Origin: Candidatus Brocadiaceae bacterium
GTDB taxonomy: Bacteria; Planctomycetota; Brocadiia; SM23-32
NCBI GenBank assembly: GCA_012728835.1
Contig: JAAYEJ010000064.1
Coordinates: 1 to 64,000 of the forward strand
Direction of reading: 5' to 3'
Length of the DNA: 64,000 nt
Shown: in pieces, positions 37,292-46,897 of the stretch
How the letters are laid out: each line of letters begins with the position of its first letter
How positions within the stretch are numbered: the stretch's first letter is position 1
Notes under the pieces: generated by a model
What the model was told of the DNA's origin: nothing
The model's input: the letters and a program-made list of their open reading frames with translations, nothing else
The model's database searches: none
Made by a program: the position numbers and the translations under genes

Positions 37292-38137
37292 CTACGAGTC
37301 CGCGGTCGGCGTGGGCCGGCAGTGTTCCTTCCAGCCGTCGCCGGTCGGGCCGCTCAGATACACGGCATGGTGGGCGCCGAGGTTGACGACATGGTCGGTG
37401 GGCTTGAGGTCCTCGCTGGTGTGGTAGAAGCAGCGCACCACGGGAATGCAGGTGCCGTAGGCTTCCGCCTTGCCGTAGCCCTTCATCTCGACGACGGTCT
37501 TCTGCTCGCGCCATGAGACGACGCCGTCGCCGTTGCCGCCCAGGGTGGCCCGGTCGGCGTCGTTGTTGTCGGCCCAGTAGCAGCGGGCGACGCTGAACTC
37601 GTAGATGTAGGAGCAGGCCTCGATGGACTCGTTGCGCAGCTTGTAGGGTTCGATGGATCGGCGCAGGCCGGGGATGCGGACCTTGTAGCCTTCGCGCGTG
37701 ATCGTGAAGGCGGGCTGTGTGCGCCATTGCGGCACGGTATAGGTCCAGTTGTCCTCGCCGGTCCGGTTGATGGCCAGGTCGTCCGTCTCGCGGAATTGGC
37801 CGCTGTACGGCGGGTCGTGGGACTTGTTGTAGTAGCAGTCCCAGGGGGGCTTGCCGCCCTCGGTGCCGTCGTAGGGATCGCCGGGGCAGACGTAGACCTT
37901 CTTCTGGTCGATGAACTCCGGGTACAGGCTGCTCAGCCAGGGGCACTCCACCCGGTAGGCGAGGAGGTACATCTCCTTGGCCTTGGCGATCTGCTGCAGG
38001 TTGTTCATGCAACTGGTACGCCGGGCGCGATCGGTGGCGGACTTCAGCGCGGGCATCAGCAGTGCGGCCAGGATCGCGATGATCGTGATGACCACAAGGA
38101 GTTCGATCAGTGAGAATCCCTGTCTCCGCGGTGTCAT
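37292..38137 (-). CDS. Prepilin-like protein with N-methylation motif
   Basis: A 281-residue protein beginning [25 protein letters not shown], cut here at its start: G^FSLIE is the type IV prepilin/pseudopilin cleavage and methylation site, followed by the hydrophobic helix. The long globular part is typical of the large pseudopilin families of Planctomycetota and Lentisphaerota. Near residues 213-230 an EF-hand-like loop ([19 protein letters not shown]) suggests calcium binding. Its role could be in type II secretion or pilus-like fibres; no other pilus gene is near. A consensus promoter lies 70 bp upstream. Confidence 0.85.
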   Translation of the reverse strand: MTPRRQGFSLIELLVVITIIAILAALLMPALKSATDRARRTSCMNNLQQIAKAKEMYLLAYRVECPWLSSLYPEFIDQKKVYVCPGDPYDGTEGGKPPWDCYYNKSHDPPYSGQFRETDDLAINRTGEDNWTYTVPQWRTQPAFTITREGYKVRIPGLRRSIEPYKLRNESIEACSYIYEFSVARCYWADNNDADRATLGGNGDGVVSWREQKTVVEMKGYGKAEAYGTCIPVVRCFYHTSEDLKPTDHVVNLGAHHAVYLSGPTGDGWKEHCRPTPTADS

Positions 38138-38205
38138 GGCAGCGCCCTTCGGGTATGCACGGGCCGGCCGTGCGGTGCCAGAATCTGTACCTTTCTGCGC
38201 TTTCC

Positions 38206-38234
38206 AGTCTAATGGAAGTGCCGGCGCGCTGCAA
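38206..38234 (-). promoter_or_regulatory. Promoter of the prepilin gene
   Basis: Minus strand TTGCAG (38234-38229), a 17-bp spacer and TAGACT (38211-38206). It stands back to back with the dnaE promoter. Confidence 0.55.
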
Positions 38235-38270
38235 GGGGTGCGGGCGGCTGCGCGGCTCGGCCGCCTCGGC

Positions 38271-38299
38271 TTGACGCGTGCGGGCCACGTCCTTAGAAT
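38271..38299 (+). promoter_or_regulatory. Promoter of dnaE-ruvC
   Basis: TTGACG (38271-38276), a 17-bp spacer and TAGAAT (38294-38299). Predicted start near 38306, about 60 nt before the dnaE ATG. Confidence 0.65.
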
Positions 38300-38364
38300 T
38301 GGGCGGTCCGACCCGCGGGCGGGCGCGCAGGCGCGCCGCCGCTGACCCGAAGGGGGTGCACAGG

Positions 38365-41300
38365 ATGTCTGCTCCGTCTTTCTGCCACCTGCACGTGCAC
38401 ACCCAGTACAGCCTCCTGGACGGCGCCTGCCGCATCGCCCCCATGGCGGAGGCGGCCGCGCGCATGGGCATGCCGGCCGTGGCCGTGACCGACCACGGCA
38501 ACATGTACGGCGTCGTCGACTTCTACAAGGCCATGCGGGCGGCGGGCGTCAAGCCGATCATCGGCTGCGAGGTCTATTACACGCCGGGCGACCGCCGCGC
38601 GCGCGAGCGCGGCACCGGCGCCGACGGGCTCTCGCACCTGACGTTGCTGGCGGCCGACGCGACCGGCTACGCGAACCTGCTGAAGCTGGCCAGCCTGGCC
38701 TATCTGGAGGGGCTCTACTACAAGCCGCGGGTGGACTGGGAGCTGCTCGCGGACTGCGCCGAGGGGATCGTGTGCCTGAGCGGCTGCCTGCAGAGCCGCC
38801 TGAACCAGTTCCTGCTGCGCGGCGCACACGACGCGGCCGAGCGGTGGCTGGGCGACCTGCGCGGCCTGTTCGGGCCCGAACGCCTCTACGTGGAGGTGCA
38901 GGACCACGGCATCCCCGAGCAGAGAGAGGTGCTGAGCCCGGGCGTGGAACTGGCCCGGCGGCTGGGCATCCCGCTGGCGGCGACCAACGACTGCCACTAC
39001 CTGGAGGCGGCCGACGCCTCGTGGCACGACGTGCTGCTGTGCATCAGCACCCGCACGACGCTGGACGACCCGAACCGGCTGCGCATGTCCAGCGAGCAGT
39101 TCCACTTCAAGTCTCCGGAGGAGATGGCCCGGACGTTCGCCGACCTGCCGGAGGCGCTGTCGAACACCGTGCGCATCGCCGAGATGTGCAACGTCGAGCT
39201 GGACGTCGGCCGCAAGTACCCGGCCTTCCGCCGGGAGGGCACCGACCCGGAGGAGCACGCGGCCCTGCTCCGCCGCCTGGCCGAGGAGGGGCTGCGGGAG
39301 CGCCACGGTGAGCTGTCCGACCCGATGCGCCAGCAGCTCGAATACGAGCTGTCGGTCATTGAGAAGATGGGCTACGTGGACTACTTCCTGATTGTCTGGG
39401 ACCTGATCCGGTTCGCCCGGGAGAACCGCATCCCGGTGGGGCTGCGCGGCAGCGGCGGCGGCAGCCTGGTCGTGCACGCGCTGCGGATCGGCGACCTGAA
39501 CCCGCTGGACTACGACCTGATCTTCAACCGTTTCCTGGACCCCGAGCGCAAGGAGGCGCCGGACCTGGACATCGACGTGTGCGAACTGCGGCGGGGCGAG
39601 CTGATCGACTACGTGCGCGGGCGTTACGGCAGCCAGAGCACCGCCCAGATCATCACCTTCGGCACCCTGAGGGCCCGCAACTGCGTCCGCGACGTCGGGC
39701 GCGTCCTGGGCATGGAACTGAAGGAGGTGGACAGGATTGCGCGGCTGATGCCGCAGGCCCCGAAGCAGACGATCGAGAACGCCCTCGAGGGCGCCCCCGA
39801 GCTGGTGAAGATGGCTCGTGAAGACCAGGCGGTCGGCCGCCTGCTCGACTACGCGCGCAAGATCGAGGGGCTGCCCCGGCACGCGAGCACCCACGCCGCC
39901 GGCGTCGTGATCGGCGATCGACCCCTCTGGGAGATGGTGCCCCTGTGCCGTCTCAGCGAGGGCGAGGCGATGACGCAGTGGTCCATGGACGAGCTGGCCG
40001 CCGTGGGCATGCTCAAGATGGACTTCCTGGGCCTGCGCGCCCTGACGATCGTCGACAAGGTCTGCCGCGTGATCCGCCAGAGCGGCCGCCAGGCGCCGGA
40101 CCTGCGCGTGGGCATGCTCGACACGAACGATGCCGCCACCTACCGCCTGATCCGCGAGGGCCTGACCCAGGGCGTCTTCCAACTGGGCAGCGGCGGCATC
40201 CGCCGCCTGCTCAAGCGCCTGGAGCCGAGCTGTCTGGAGGACCTGATCGCGGCCGTGGCCCTCTACCGGCCCGGGCCGCTGCAGAGCGGCATGGTGGAGG
40301 ACTTCATCAACCGCCGGCACGGGCGCGAGCAGATCTCGTATCCCGACCCGGCCTTCGAGCCCATCCTGAAGCCCACCTACGGCGTGATCGTCTACCAGGA
40401 GCAGATCATGCGCATCGCCCAGCGGATCGCCAGGATGCGCATGGGCGACGCCTACACGATGATCAAGGCGATCGGCAAGAAGGCCGAGGCCGTCATCCAG
40501 CGCTACTGCGAGCAGTTCATCACGGGCGCGGTCGAGAACGGCGTGGACCGGGGCACGGCCGAGGAGATATTCGGGCTGATCCTCCACTTCGCCGGGTACG
40601 GCTTCAACAAGGCGCATGCGGCCGCCTACGCCTACCTGTCGTTCGTGACCGCCTACCTGAAGGCCCACCACCCCACCGAGTTCATGGCGGCCAGCATGAC
40701 GTGCGAGATGGACAAGACGCACGAGGTGGTGGCCCTGATGGAAGAGGCGCCGCGGCTGGGCATCGAGGTGCTGCCGCCCGACATCAACGAGAGCGGGGCG
40801 GAGTTCACGCCGGTGGCGCCGGGCAAGCTGCGCTTCGGGCTCGGGGCGGTCAAGAACGTCGGGGCGCGCGCCGTCGAGAGCGTCATCGCCGCGCGGGACG
40901 CCGGCGGCCCGTTCCTGAGCCTGTTCGACTTCTGCGAGCGCGTGGACCCTCACGAGGTCTCCCGCGGGGCGCTCGACGCGCTGATGAAGGCCGGCTGCTT
41001 CGACGGCCTGCCCGGCAGCCGGGCCCAGCAGATGGCGCTGCTGGACACGGCGATCAAGGTGGGCACACGCGCCCGCAAGGACCGGCAGTCCGGCCAGGCC
41101 AGCCTGTTTGCGGACGTCTCCGAGCCCGACCCCGACAAGCGTATGGCCGCCAACCTGCCGGACGTTCCGCCGCTCTCGCCCCGGGAACTGGCGCGCCAGG
41201 AGAAGGAGGCCCTGGGCCTCTACGTGCGTTGCGACCCCCTGGTGGAGCACCGCGGGCGCCTGGCCCGGTTCTGCACCGCGCTGAGCGACGAGCTGGCCTC

Positions 41301-41877
41301 CCTGCCCGACGAGCGCGAGGTGGTCGTCGGCGGCCTGATCGAGGAGGTCAAGCGCCGCACCACCCGTGCCAAGGACCCCATGGCGGTCCTGAAGGTGCTG
41401 GACATCCACAACTCGCTGGAGTGCGTGTTGTTCCCGCGCGCCTTCGAACGCTTCAGCGACCAGGTGGTGGAGGGCGCCGTTCTGCTGTTCGCGGGCCGCG
41501 TGAGCCACACCCGCGCCACCAGCGTGCAGGTCGAGGAGGTCATCGCCATCGAGCAGGCCCAGGCGCGTCTGGCCGAGGGCGTGCGCATCCGGCTGCCGGC
41601 CGACGAGGCCGACGGGGCGGTCTGGCGCCGGCTGCGGGAGGTGCTGGAGCGCCATCCGGGGCGGGCGCCCGTGCACGTCGAGCTGGTGGCCCAGGAGTTC
41701 CGGCTCCTGGCCCGCGTCGCCAACGGGTTCACGGTCGATGCCTCCGAGCCCCTGGCCCGGGAGATCGAGGAGGTGGCGGGGGAGGGCTCCGTGCGGTTCG
41801 ACATCCGCTCCGGGCTGGGGCGCGACCGGGCCCCCAACCGCTGGAAGGGGAAGCGCGATGCGCATACTGGGCATTGA
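38365..41877 (+). CDS. dnaE: DNA polymerase III subunit alpha
   Basis: A 1170-residue replicative polymerase. The N-terminal PHP domain keeps metal-binding residues (HLHVHT, His10/His12; TDHGN). In the palm the usual GPGRGSxAGS loop reads GLRGSGGGS (359-367), one residue shorter, and PDFDIDF reads PDLDIDV (399-405); catalytic Asp402 and Asp404 remain. [15 protein letters not shown] carries the third Asp. The helix-hairpin-helix and a C-terminal OB fold ([15 protein letters not shown]) follow. The Gly-rich variant resembles what I recall of planctomycete DnaE proteins. The start is ATG 38365. It overlaps ruvC by 20 bp. Confidence 0.96.
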   Translation: MSAPSFCHLHVHTQYSLLDGACRIAPMAEAAARMGMPAVAVTDHGNMYGVVDFYKAMRAAGVKPIIGCEVYYTPGDRRARERGTGADGLSHLTLLAADATGYANLLKLASLAYLEGLYYKPRVDWELLADCAEGIVCLSGCLQSRLNQFLLRGAHDAAERWLGDLRGLFGPERLYVEVQDHGIPEQREVLSPGVELARRLGIPLAATNDCHYLEAADASWHDVLLCISTRTTLDDPNRLRMSSEQFHFKSPEEMARTFADLPEALSNTVRIAEMCNVELDVGRKYPAFRREGTDPEEHAALLRRLAEEGLRERHGELSDPMRQQLEYELSVIEKMGYVDYFLIVWDLIRFARENRIPVGLRGSGGGSLVVHALRIGDLNPLDYDLIFNRFLDPERKEAPDLDIDVCELRRGELIDYVRGRYGSQSTAQIITFGTLRARNCVRDVGRVLGMELKEVDRIARLMPQAPKQTIENALEGAPELVKMAREDQAVGRLLDYARKIEGLPRHASTHAAGVVIGDRPLWEMVPLCRLSEGEAMTQWSMDELAAVGMLKMDFLGLRALTIVDKVCRVIRQSGRQAPDLRVGMLDTNDAATYRLIREGLTQGVFQLGSGGIRRLLKRLEPSCLEDLIAAVALYRPGPLQSGMVEDFINRRHGREQISYPDPAFEPILKPTYGVIVYQEQIMRIAQRIARMRMGDAYTMIKAIGKKAEAVIQRYCEQFITGAVENGVDRGTAEEIFGLILHFAGYGFNKAHAAAYAYLSFVTAYLKAHHPTEFMAASMTCEMDKTHEVVALMEEAPRLGIEVLPPDINESGAEFTPVAPGKLRFGLGAVKNVGARAVESVIAARDAGGPFLSLFDFCERVDPHEVSRGALDALMKAGCFDGLPGSRAQQMALLDTAIKVGTRARKDRQSGQASLFADVSEPDPDKRMAANLPDVPPLSPRELARQEKEALGLYVRCDPLVEHRGRLARFCTALSDELASLPDEREVVVGGLIEEVKRRTTRAKDPMAVLKVLDIHNSLECVLFPRAFERFSDQVVEGAVLLFAGRVSHTRATSVQVEEVIAIEQAQARLAEGVRIRLPADEADGAVWRRLREVLERHPGRAPVHVELVAQEFRLLARVANGFTVDASEPLAREIEEVAGEGSVRFDIRSGLGRDRAPNRWKGKRDAHTGH

Positions 41878-42328
41878 CCCCGGCACCCGGGTCTGCGGCT
41901 ATGCCGTCATCGAGGTGAACGGACCGGATGCCCGTGCGGTGGACTACGGTGTGGTGCGGGCCGGGGGGGATTCACTGGCCCGGCGCCTCCAGGCGGTCCA
42001 TGACGGCCTGCGGACCATCATCGACCGCTTCGGTCCCGGCGTGGCGGCGCTGGAGGGGGCCTTCTTCGGCAAGAACGCTCTGTCGGCGCTCAAGATCGGC
42101 GAGGGGCGCGGCGTGGCGCTCCTGGCGGCGGCCGAGGGCGGGCTCGAGGTGATCGAGTACGCGCCGGCCGAGGTCAAGAAGGCCGTCACGGGCAACGGCC
42201 GGGCGCAGAAGGGCCAGGTGCAGCAGATGGTGCGCGTCCTGCTGAATCTGCCGGAGATTCCCCAGCCGGAAGACGCCGCCGACGCGCTGGCGATCGCCCT
42301 GTGCCACTTCCACCGTCTGCCGCGCTAA
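41858..42328 (+). CDS. ruvC: Crossover junction endodeoxyribonuclease RuvC
   Basis: A 156-residue Holliday-junction resolvase. The four acidic catalytic residues are present: Asp7 (GIDPGT), Glu66 (LEGAFFGKN), Asp139 and Asp142 (PEDAADALA). It cuts four-way junctions as a dimer with RuvAB, which are not in the window. ATG 41858 lies inside the dnaE 3' end (20-bp overlap), after GGAAGGGG, so the two are translationally coupled. The stop overlaps the stop of the convergent gene by 4 bp. Confidence 0.96.
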   Translation: MRILGIDPGTRVCGYAVIEVNGPDARAVDYGVVRAGGDSLARRLQAVHDGLRTIIDRFGPGVAALEGAFFGKNALSALKIGEGRGVALLAAAEGGLEVIEYAPAEVKKAVTGNGRAQKGQVQQMVRVLLNLPEIPQPEDAADALAIALCHFHRLPR

Positions 42329-42645
42329 TCGTCGGCATTGCGGGGCGGTTCCTCGGGCCGGACGGGTGCGGCGTCTCGGGCCATGCCGTCGTCGGCCTGG
42401 TGGCTGATGAGCGCCACGACTTCGTTCACGCCGTTTCGGTCGAGCATGCCGACCAGTTCGAGGACCTTCTCGGGCTCGCCGCGGACGGTGTAGAAGATCA
42501 CGTTGTCGCGCCGGAACGCCTGCATGCCCGGCACGACGGCCGAGACGCCGTAGGTCGGCACCAGCGCACCGGCCGGTTCGCTGCCCTGTGGTTCGGGGAG
42601 CGGGTCGGCGGGCGGCTTCTGCGGCTTTCTGGGTTTGCGGGACAT
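42325..42645 (-). CDS. Conserved-looking small protein, unknown
   Basis: A 106-residue protein, not recognised. It has a basic, Pro-rich N-terminus (MSRKPRKPQKPP), a central folded-looking part (VIFYTVRGEPEKVLELVGMLDRNGVNEVVALIS) and an acidic Pro-rich tail. No signal peptide or membrane segment. ATG 42645 is chosen, although ATG 42705, eight bases after the predicted transcription start, would give a longer form with a short leader. It has a near-perfect promoter of its own and ends in ruvC. Confidence 0.55.
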   Translation of the reverse strand: MSRKPRKPQKPPADPLPEPQGSEPAGALVPTYGVSAVVPGMQAFRRDNVIFYTVRGEPEKVLELVGMLDRNGVNEVVALISHQADDGMARDAAPVRPEEPPRNADD

Positions 42646-42719
42646 GCGATCGCGTCCGTTCGCCCCTTGTCGGCGGGCCGCCGGGGACTGCCTTTGCGGC
42701 CCCATTGCCCGAAAGGTGC

Positions 42720-42748
42720 ATTATATCGGTGCCATGCGCCGCCTGCAA
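42720..42748 (-). promoter_or_regulatory. Near-consensus promoter of the small unknown gene
   Basis: Minus strand TTGCAG (42748-42743), a 17-bp spacer and a perfect TATAAT (42725-42720). Confidence 0.7.
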
Positions 42749-42827
42749 GGCTCGCGGGAGGCCGACGCCCGGGTGCGCGCCGGCGGGGCTGTCACGATGG
42801 GCTCGCAGGCCGGGGGCGGCTCGTTGG

Positions 42828-42856
42828 TTGCGACGCGGGGGCGGCCATGCGATAAT
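42828..42856 (+). promoter_or_regulatory. Promoter of the phosphoesterase gene
   Basis: TTGCGA (42828-42833), a 17-bp spacer and GATAAT (42851-42856), 86 bp before the ATG. Confidence 0.5.
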
Positions 42857-42941
42857 GGAGCGGCGGCCCGATGTAGGGAACCGCAGACCCCATTCTGCAT
42901 CCAACGGCGCGGTTTGGCCGCGCGTCAGGTGATTTCCAGCG

Positions 42942-43700
42942 ATGGCGATGAAGGCTCTGATTTCGGACATCCACGGCAATCTCGAAGCGCTCGAAGCCGT
43001 GTTGAGGGAGATACGCCATCAGGGCATCGACGAGGTCTGGTGCCTGGGCGATGTCGTGGGCTACGGTCCGAACCCGGTCGAATGCGCGGACCTGATCCGG
43101 AAGAACTGCTCCCTGGCCCTGATGGGGAACCACGACTGGGCGCTGCTGAACAGCCCGGTGGGGTTCAACACGCTGGCCACGGCCATGATCTACAAGACCA
43201 AGGAGTGGATGCGGATCACCGACAGTTCGACGGAGCAGGACAAGGAGCGCTGGGACTTCCTGTCCCAGCTCCCGCTCAGCGCCGAGGTCGACGGCATGTT
43301 CCTGGTTCACGCCTCCCCGCGGGCCGAGCTGAGCGAGTACATCCTGCCGTCCGACGTCTCGCACGACCCGCAGAAGTTCGAAGAGATCTTCAGCATGATC
43401 GACCGCGTCTGCCTGGTCGGGCATTCGCACGTGCCCTGCTGCATCACCGAAGGCCTGGGAGTGTCGACCGTGCGGGGCGAGAACGTGACGATCGAACTGG
43501 ACGACCGCAAGCGCATCATCAACATCGGGTCGGTCGGCCAGCCGCGCGACGGGGACAACCGCGCCTGCTTCGTGACGCTGAACGACGAGATCCTCCGCTA
43601 CTCGCGCGTCCCCTACGACTACCGCCGCACCATGGAGAAGATCACGAAGCTTGGCGAGGAGTTCCAGATGCTCGGCTACCGGCTGGGGCTGGGACGTTGA
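42942..43700 (+). CDS. Calcineurin-like metallophosphoesterase
   Basis: A 252-residue enzyme. The metal-binding motifs of the family are in order: SDIHGN (near 8-13), GDVVGYG, GNHDWA, LVHASPR, and GHSHVP, followed by NIGSVGQPRDGDNRA. This set matches the YfcE/diadenosine-tetraphosphatase-like group of cytoplasmic phosphodiesterases, which have two-metal centres. The physiological substrate is unknown. The rnfB-like gene follows after 31 bp on the same strand and may be co-transcribed. Confidence 0.88.
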   Translation: MAMKALISDIHGNLEALEAVLREIRHQGIDEVWCLGDVVGYGPNPVECADLIRKNCSLALMGNHDWALLNSPVGFNTLATAMIYKTKEWMRITDSSTEQDKERWDFLSQLPLSAEVDGMFLVHASPRAELSEYILPSDVSHDPQKFEEIFSMIDRVCLVGHSHVPCCITEGLGVSTVRGENVTIELDDRKRIINIGSVGQPRDGDNRACFVTLNDEILRYSRVPYDYRRTMEKITKLGEEFQMLGYRLGLGR

Positions 43701-43731
43701 GTCCGCCTGTGGCGCCTTGGGAGCACCCATC

Positions 43732-44574
43732 ATGGTTCTGACTGCCGTCGCGTCGATGCTCGTGCTGGGAGTCCTGTTCGGGTTCGGGCTGTCCATCGCG
43801 GCGCGCCGGCTGCGTGTGGACGAGGACCCGCGCATCGAGCGCGCACTGGCCGCCCTGCCGGGCGTCAACTGCGGCGCCTGCGGCTTCTCCGGCTGCCGCG
43901 GCTACGCCGAGGCCATCGTGGGCGGCGAGAAGGTGACCTTGTGCACGGCCGGCGGGCCGGGCGCCGCGGCCGTGCTGGCCGAACTGATGGGTGTGGAGGT
44001 GGACGCCACGGTCCGGCGCCGGGCCGTCGTGCACTGCCGCGGCGGCGCCGACTGCTGCGGGGACGCCTTTGACTACGTCGGAGAGCCGGACTGCCGGGCC
44101 GCGCAGTTGATCGGCGGAGGGCCGAAGTCCTGCGCCTACGGGTGCCTCGGGTTCGGCACCTGCGCGTCCGTCTGTCCGTACGGAGCCATCACGATGAGCG
44201 AGCAGCGCCTGCCCGTCATCGACGCCGACAAGTGCACCGCCTGCGGGCTCTGCGTCCGCGCCTGCCCCCGCAGGATCCTGTCGCTGCTTCCGGTGCACTA
44301 TACCACCTACCTGGGCTGCGCGTCGCGTGAACGCGGCAAGACCGTCAAGGCCGTCTGCTCGGTGGGCTGCATCGGCTGCGGCCTCTGCGCGCGCAAGGAC
44401 CCGAACGGCGCCATCGAGATGGTCGACAACCTGCCGGTGCTGGACTTCGAGAAGGCGGGAGGCGACTTCTCGGCGGCCGCCGAGGTCTGCCCGACGCACT
44501 CCTACGTGGTCGAGGCGCACGCGGTCGCGCCGGCCGATGCGGGGCCGGCTGAGCGCCAGGTTCAGCCGGTGTGA
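43732..44574 (+). CDS. rnfB: RnfB-like electron-transport iron-sulfur protein
   Basis: A 280-residue protein. A hydrophobic N-terminal anchor (1-25) leads to the four-Cys domain NCGACGFSGCRGYAEAI with a following Cys, as in RnfB and FdhB-like ferredoxin:NAD oxidoreductase subunits. Then come a CAYGCLGFGTCASVCP cluster motif and further ferredoxin motifs CTACGLCVRACP and CIGCGLCARKDP. RnfB feeds electrons from reduced ferredoxin into the Na+/H+-pumping Rnf complex. None of rnfA, C, D, E or G is adjacent, so it is either an outlying Rnf gene or works in another chain. The start is ATG 43732, eight bases after GGGAG. A separate small ferredoxin gene follows. Confidence 0.87.
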   Translation: MVLTAVASMLVLGVLFGFGLSIAARRLRVDEDPRIERALAALPGVNCGACGFSGCRGYAEAIVGGEKVTLCTAGGPGAAAVLAELMGVEVDATVRRRAVVHCRGGADCCGDAFDYVGEPDCRAAQLIGGGPKSCAYGCLGFGTCASVCPYGAITMSEQRLPVIDADKCTACGLCVRACPRRILSLLPVHYTTYLGCASRERGKTVKAVCSVGCIGCGLCARKDPNGAIEMVDNLPVLDFEKAGGDFSAAAEVCPTHSYVVEAHAVAPADAGPAERQVQPV

Positions 44575-44582
44575 GCATCCCC

Positions 44583-44611
44583 TTGACACCCTGCCCGTCG
44601 GATGGCCTAAT
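44583..44611 (+). promoter_or_regulatory. Promoter of the small ferredoxin gene
   Basis: TTGACA (44583-44588), a 17-bp spacer and CCTAAT (44606-44611), 45 bp before the ATG. Confidence 0.6.
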
Positions 44612-44656
44612 GGCGGCGTTGGGCCGGTCTCATTCACAGTTCTCAAGGAGGTTCTC

Positions 44657-44827
44657 ATGGTCGTCGTAGACGAACAGGAATGCACGGGCTGCCAGACGTG
44701 CGTGGACGTGTGCCCCGTCGGCGCGATCTCGATGGTCGACGGCGTCGCCCACATTGACCCCGAGGAGTGCAGCGGGTGTCTGGCGTGCGTCGAGGAGTGC
44801 CCGGTCGAAGCCATTTCAGAGAAATAG
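44657..44827 (+). CDS. 2[4Fe-4S] ferredoxin
   Basis: A 56-residue clostridial-type ferredoxin with two CxxCxxCxxxCP motifs (CTGCQTCVDVCP and CSGCLACVEECP) in an internally repeated fold. It carries low-potential electrons in the cytoplasm. A perfect AAGGAGG lies five bases before ATG 44657, and it has its own promoter, so it is likely strongly expressed. It directly follows the RnfB-like gene, its likely partner. Confidence 0.95.
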   Translation: MVVVDEQECTGCQTCVDVCPVGAISMVDGVAHIDPEECSGCLACVEECPVEAISEK

Positions 44828-44967
44828 GCTTCTGCGTTCCGGACATGCGCGGGCCGGGCGGGTCAGCCCCTTCCGGCCCGTTTCTTTCGGGGCGCCCTGC
44901 CGTCCCTGAGCCTTCGCCGGCGGGGCATACGCGCAGCAGGCGCACAGGCATCTCCCGGGGTCGCCGC

Positions 44968-45768
44968 ATGGGCAGTGTCCATCTGCTTGTCCTTCTGATG
45001 CTCTGCATCCCGTCGGCCGCGCAGGCCGGCACGGCGCCGCCCCCGCAGCGCATCTGCAAGACGGGTCCGGACACCTACCGCATCGGCAGCGTCGACCTGG
45101 ACGCCGCCCGACGCGAGATCCGCTGCAGCGGCCGGGTCAACATGGCCGAAGGGGGGCCGATCGAGCTTCTGGCCTGCCTCCCGCACGGGAAGACGCACGA
45201 GACCGTCCTCACGCTGGACCTCGTGCCCATGGACCTGCAGCTCTCCCTGCTGCTGCTCGGCCTCTCGCCCGGCCGGAACCCGGCCGTCCACTATCGCCCC
45301 GGAAGCCCGTCCGCGCAGCGTCCGCCCGGCGACACGGTGCTGTTGTCCGTCCAGTGGCGCACGCCCGGGGACGACGGAGCGGAGCCCGCCGTGCGGACGG
45401 TGCCCGCCGAGTCGCTGCTCCTGAACGTCCAGACGGGGAAGCCGGCCGCCGGTGTTCGCTGGGTCTTCCTGGGCAGCCGCCTGGCCGAGGGCCGCTTCGG
45501 GGCCGACCTGGACGGGTCGATCATCACGACGTTCCACGACCCCCTGGCCATCCTGGAGATCGCCGAGGAGACGGCCAACGACGACATCTACTACAACGCC
45601 AATGCCGACCTGTGCCCGCCGGTGGGCACGCCCGTCGTGCTGATCATCCGGGTCCCGCCGGCCGAGGACGCCCCGGCCCAGGGCCCCAGGGACGAACCGT
45701 CCCGGGTGCCCCCCGTTCCCGAAGAGAAGGAGGAGCATCATGCGCAGGACGTCGAGGGTGGTGGTTAG
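44968..45768 (+). CDS. YdjY-domain exported protein
   Basis: A 266-residue protein. A signal peptide (MGSVHLLVLLMLCIPSAAQA) ends in AQA. The next 75 or so residues match the YdjY pattern: RREIRCSGRVNM, GGPIELLACLPHGKTHETVL and LLLGLSPGRNP. The C-terminal half is a folded-looking extension with a conserved WVFLGSRLAEG and ends in a Pro/Glu/His-rich tail. Function is unknown. It overlaps the next gene by 29 bp, and both belong to families common in Planctomycetota. ATG 44968 has a weak site. Confidence 0.75.
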   Translation: MGSVHLLVLLMLCIPSAAQAGTAPPPQRICKTGPDTYRIGSVDLDAARREIRCSGRVNMAEGGPIELLACLPHGKTHETVLTLDLVPMDLQLSLLLLGLSPGRNPAVHYRPGSPSAQRPPGDTVLLSVQWRTPGDDGAEPAVRTVPAESLLLNVQTGKPAAGVRWVFLGSRLAEGRFGADLDGSIITTFHDPLAILEIAEETANDDIYYNANADLCPPVGTPVVLIIRVPPAEDAPAQGPRDEPSRVPPVPEEKEEHHAQDVEGGG

Positions 45769-46891
45769 CGTGGCCCTGCTTCTGACGATGGCGGCGGCCC
45801 GGGCTCCGCAGCGCGATCCGTCGATGTTGCTCGAGTCGAAGGCCGCCATGGCGCGCGGGCTGGCCTATCTGAAGGGCGCCCAGCGCGAGGACGGCTCGTT
45901 CCAGGGCCATCCGGCGATCACCGCCCTGGCGGTGACCGCGATGGTCGGCAGCGGCGACCCCGACCACGGCCCGCGGAGCCCCCACGTCGCCCGCGCGCTG
46001 GGCTACATCCGGGCACATGCCCGGCCGGACGGCGGCATCTACGCCGGCATGTACCCCAGCTACAGCACGAGCGTCTGCACCATGGCGCTGGTGGAGGCCG
46101 GGCTGCCGGAGGACCGCGAACTGCTTGCACGCGCGCGCACGTTCCTGCTGGGCGCCCAGGCGGACGAGAGCGAGGGCGTCGGCCCGGAGAACATCCAGTA
46201 CGGGGGCTGGGGCTATGAGAGCCAGGCCGGCCAGGACGAGATGCACCGGGCCGACCTGTCGAACACGCAGTTCGCCCTCGAGGCCATCCGCGCCCTGGAG
46301 GCCATCGCCGAGGAAGACGCCGCGGCCGCCGGGACGGGGCGGGGCGAGCAGACGCGTACGGAACTGGCCTACGAACGCGCCATCACTTACCTGTCGCGTT
46401 GCCAGAACCTGGAGGCGACCAACGATCAGCCCTGGGCCGGAAACGACGGGGGCTTCGTCTACCGGCCCGGCGAGAGCAAGGCCGGCGAGGACCCCGACGG
46501 CGGCCTGCGCAGCTATGCCGGCATGACCTATGCCGGGCTGAAGAGCATGATCTACGCGCGCCTGCCGCGCAACGACCCACGCGTGGTGGCCGCCTGGGAA
46601 TGGGCCTGCCGGCACTGGGACGTGACCCTGAACCCGGGCCTCGGCGAGCAGGGCCTCTACTACTACTACCTCACGATGGCGCGGGCGCTCAACGCGATGG
46701 AGGAAGAGGTCATCGTCGATGCCGCAGGCCGACGCCATGATTGGCGCGTCGAGCTGACGGGCCAACTCCTCAAGATTCAGCGGGCGGACGGCTCGTGGGC
46801 CAACGAAAACGGCCGCTGGATGGAGCAGATGCCGGAGCTGGTGACCGCCTACAGCCTGCTGGCGCTCCAGCACGCCGGACGCGGCTGGTGA
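45740..46891 (+). CDS. Prenyltransferase/squalene-cyclase-fold exported protein
   Basis: A 383-residue protein with an N-terminal signal-like helix (about 5-22) and alpha/alpha-toroid repeats of the terpene cyclase/prenyltransferase superfamily. QW-like motifs are seen at QREDGSFQGH, GGWGYES and QRADGSWAN; similar Gly-Asp loops recur every 50-60 residues. The DxDD or DCTAE catalytic motif of squalene-hopene cyclases is not evident, so it may be a non-enzymatic binding protein. AAGGAGG lies five bases before ATG 45740. It overlaps the YdjY gene and ends 6 bp from the convergent oxidoreductase gene. Confidence 0.8.
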   Translation: MRRTSRVVVSVALLLTMAAARAPQRDPSMLLESKAAMARGLAYLKGAQREDGSFQGHPAITALAVTAMVGSGDPDHGPRSPHVARALGYIRAHARPDGGIYAGMYPSYSTSVCTMALVEAGLPEDRELLARARTFLLGAQADESEGVGPENIQYGGWGYESQAGQDEMHRADLSNTQFALEAIRALEAIAEEDAAAAGTGRGEQTRTELAYERAITYLSRCQNLEATNDQPWAGNDGGFVYRPGESKAGEDPDGGLRSYAGMTYAGLKSMIYARLPRNDPRVVAAWEWACRHWDVTLNPGLGEQGLYYYYLTMARALNAMEEEVIVDAAGRRHDWRVELTGQLLKIQRADGSWANENGRWMEQMPELVTAYSLLALQHAGRGW

Positions 46892-46897
46892 GGCCCG

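Noticed and set aside
38293-41886. A 1197-codon open frame opposite dnaE
   Set aside because: Same shadow effect in G+C-rich DNA; dnaE is certain by motifs along its whole length.
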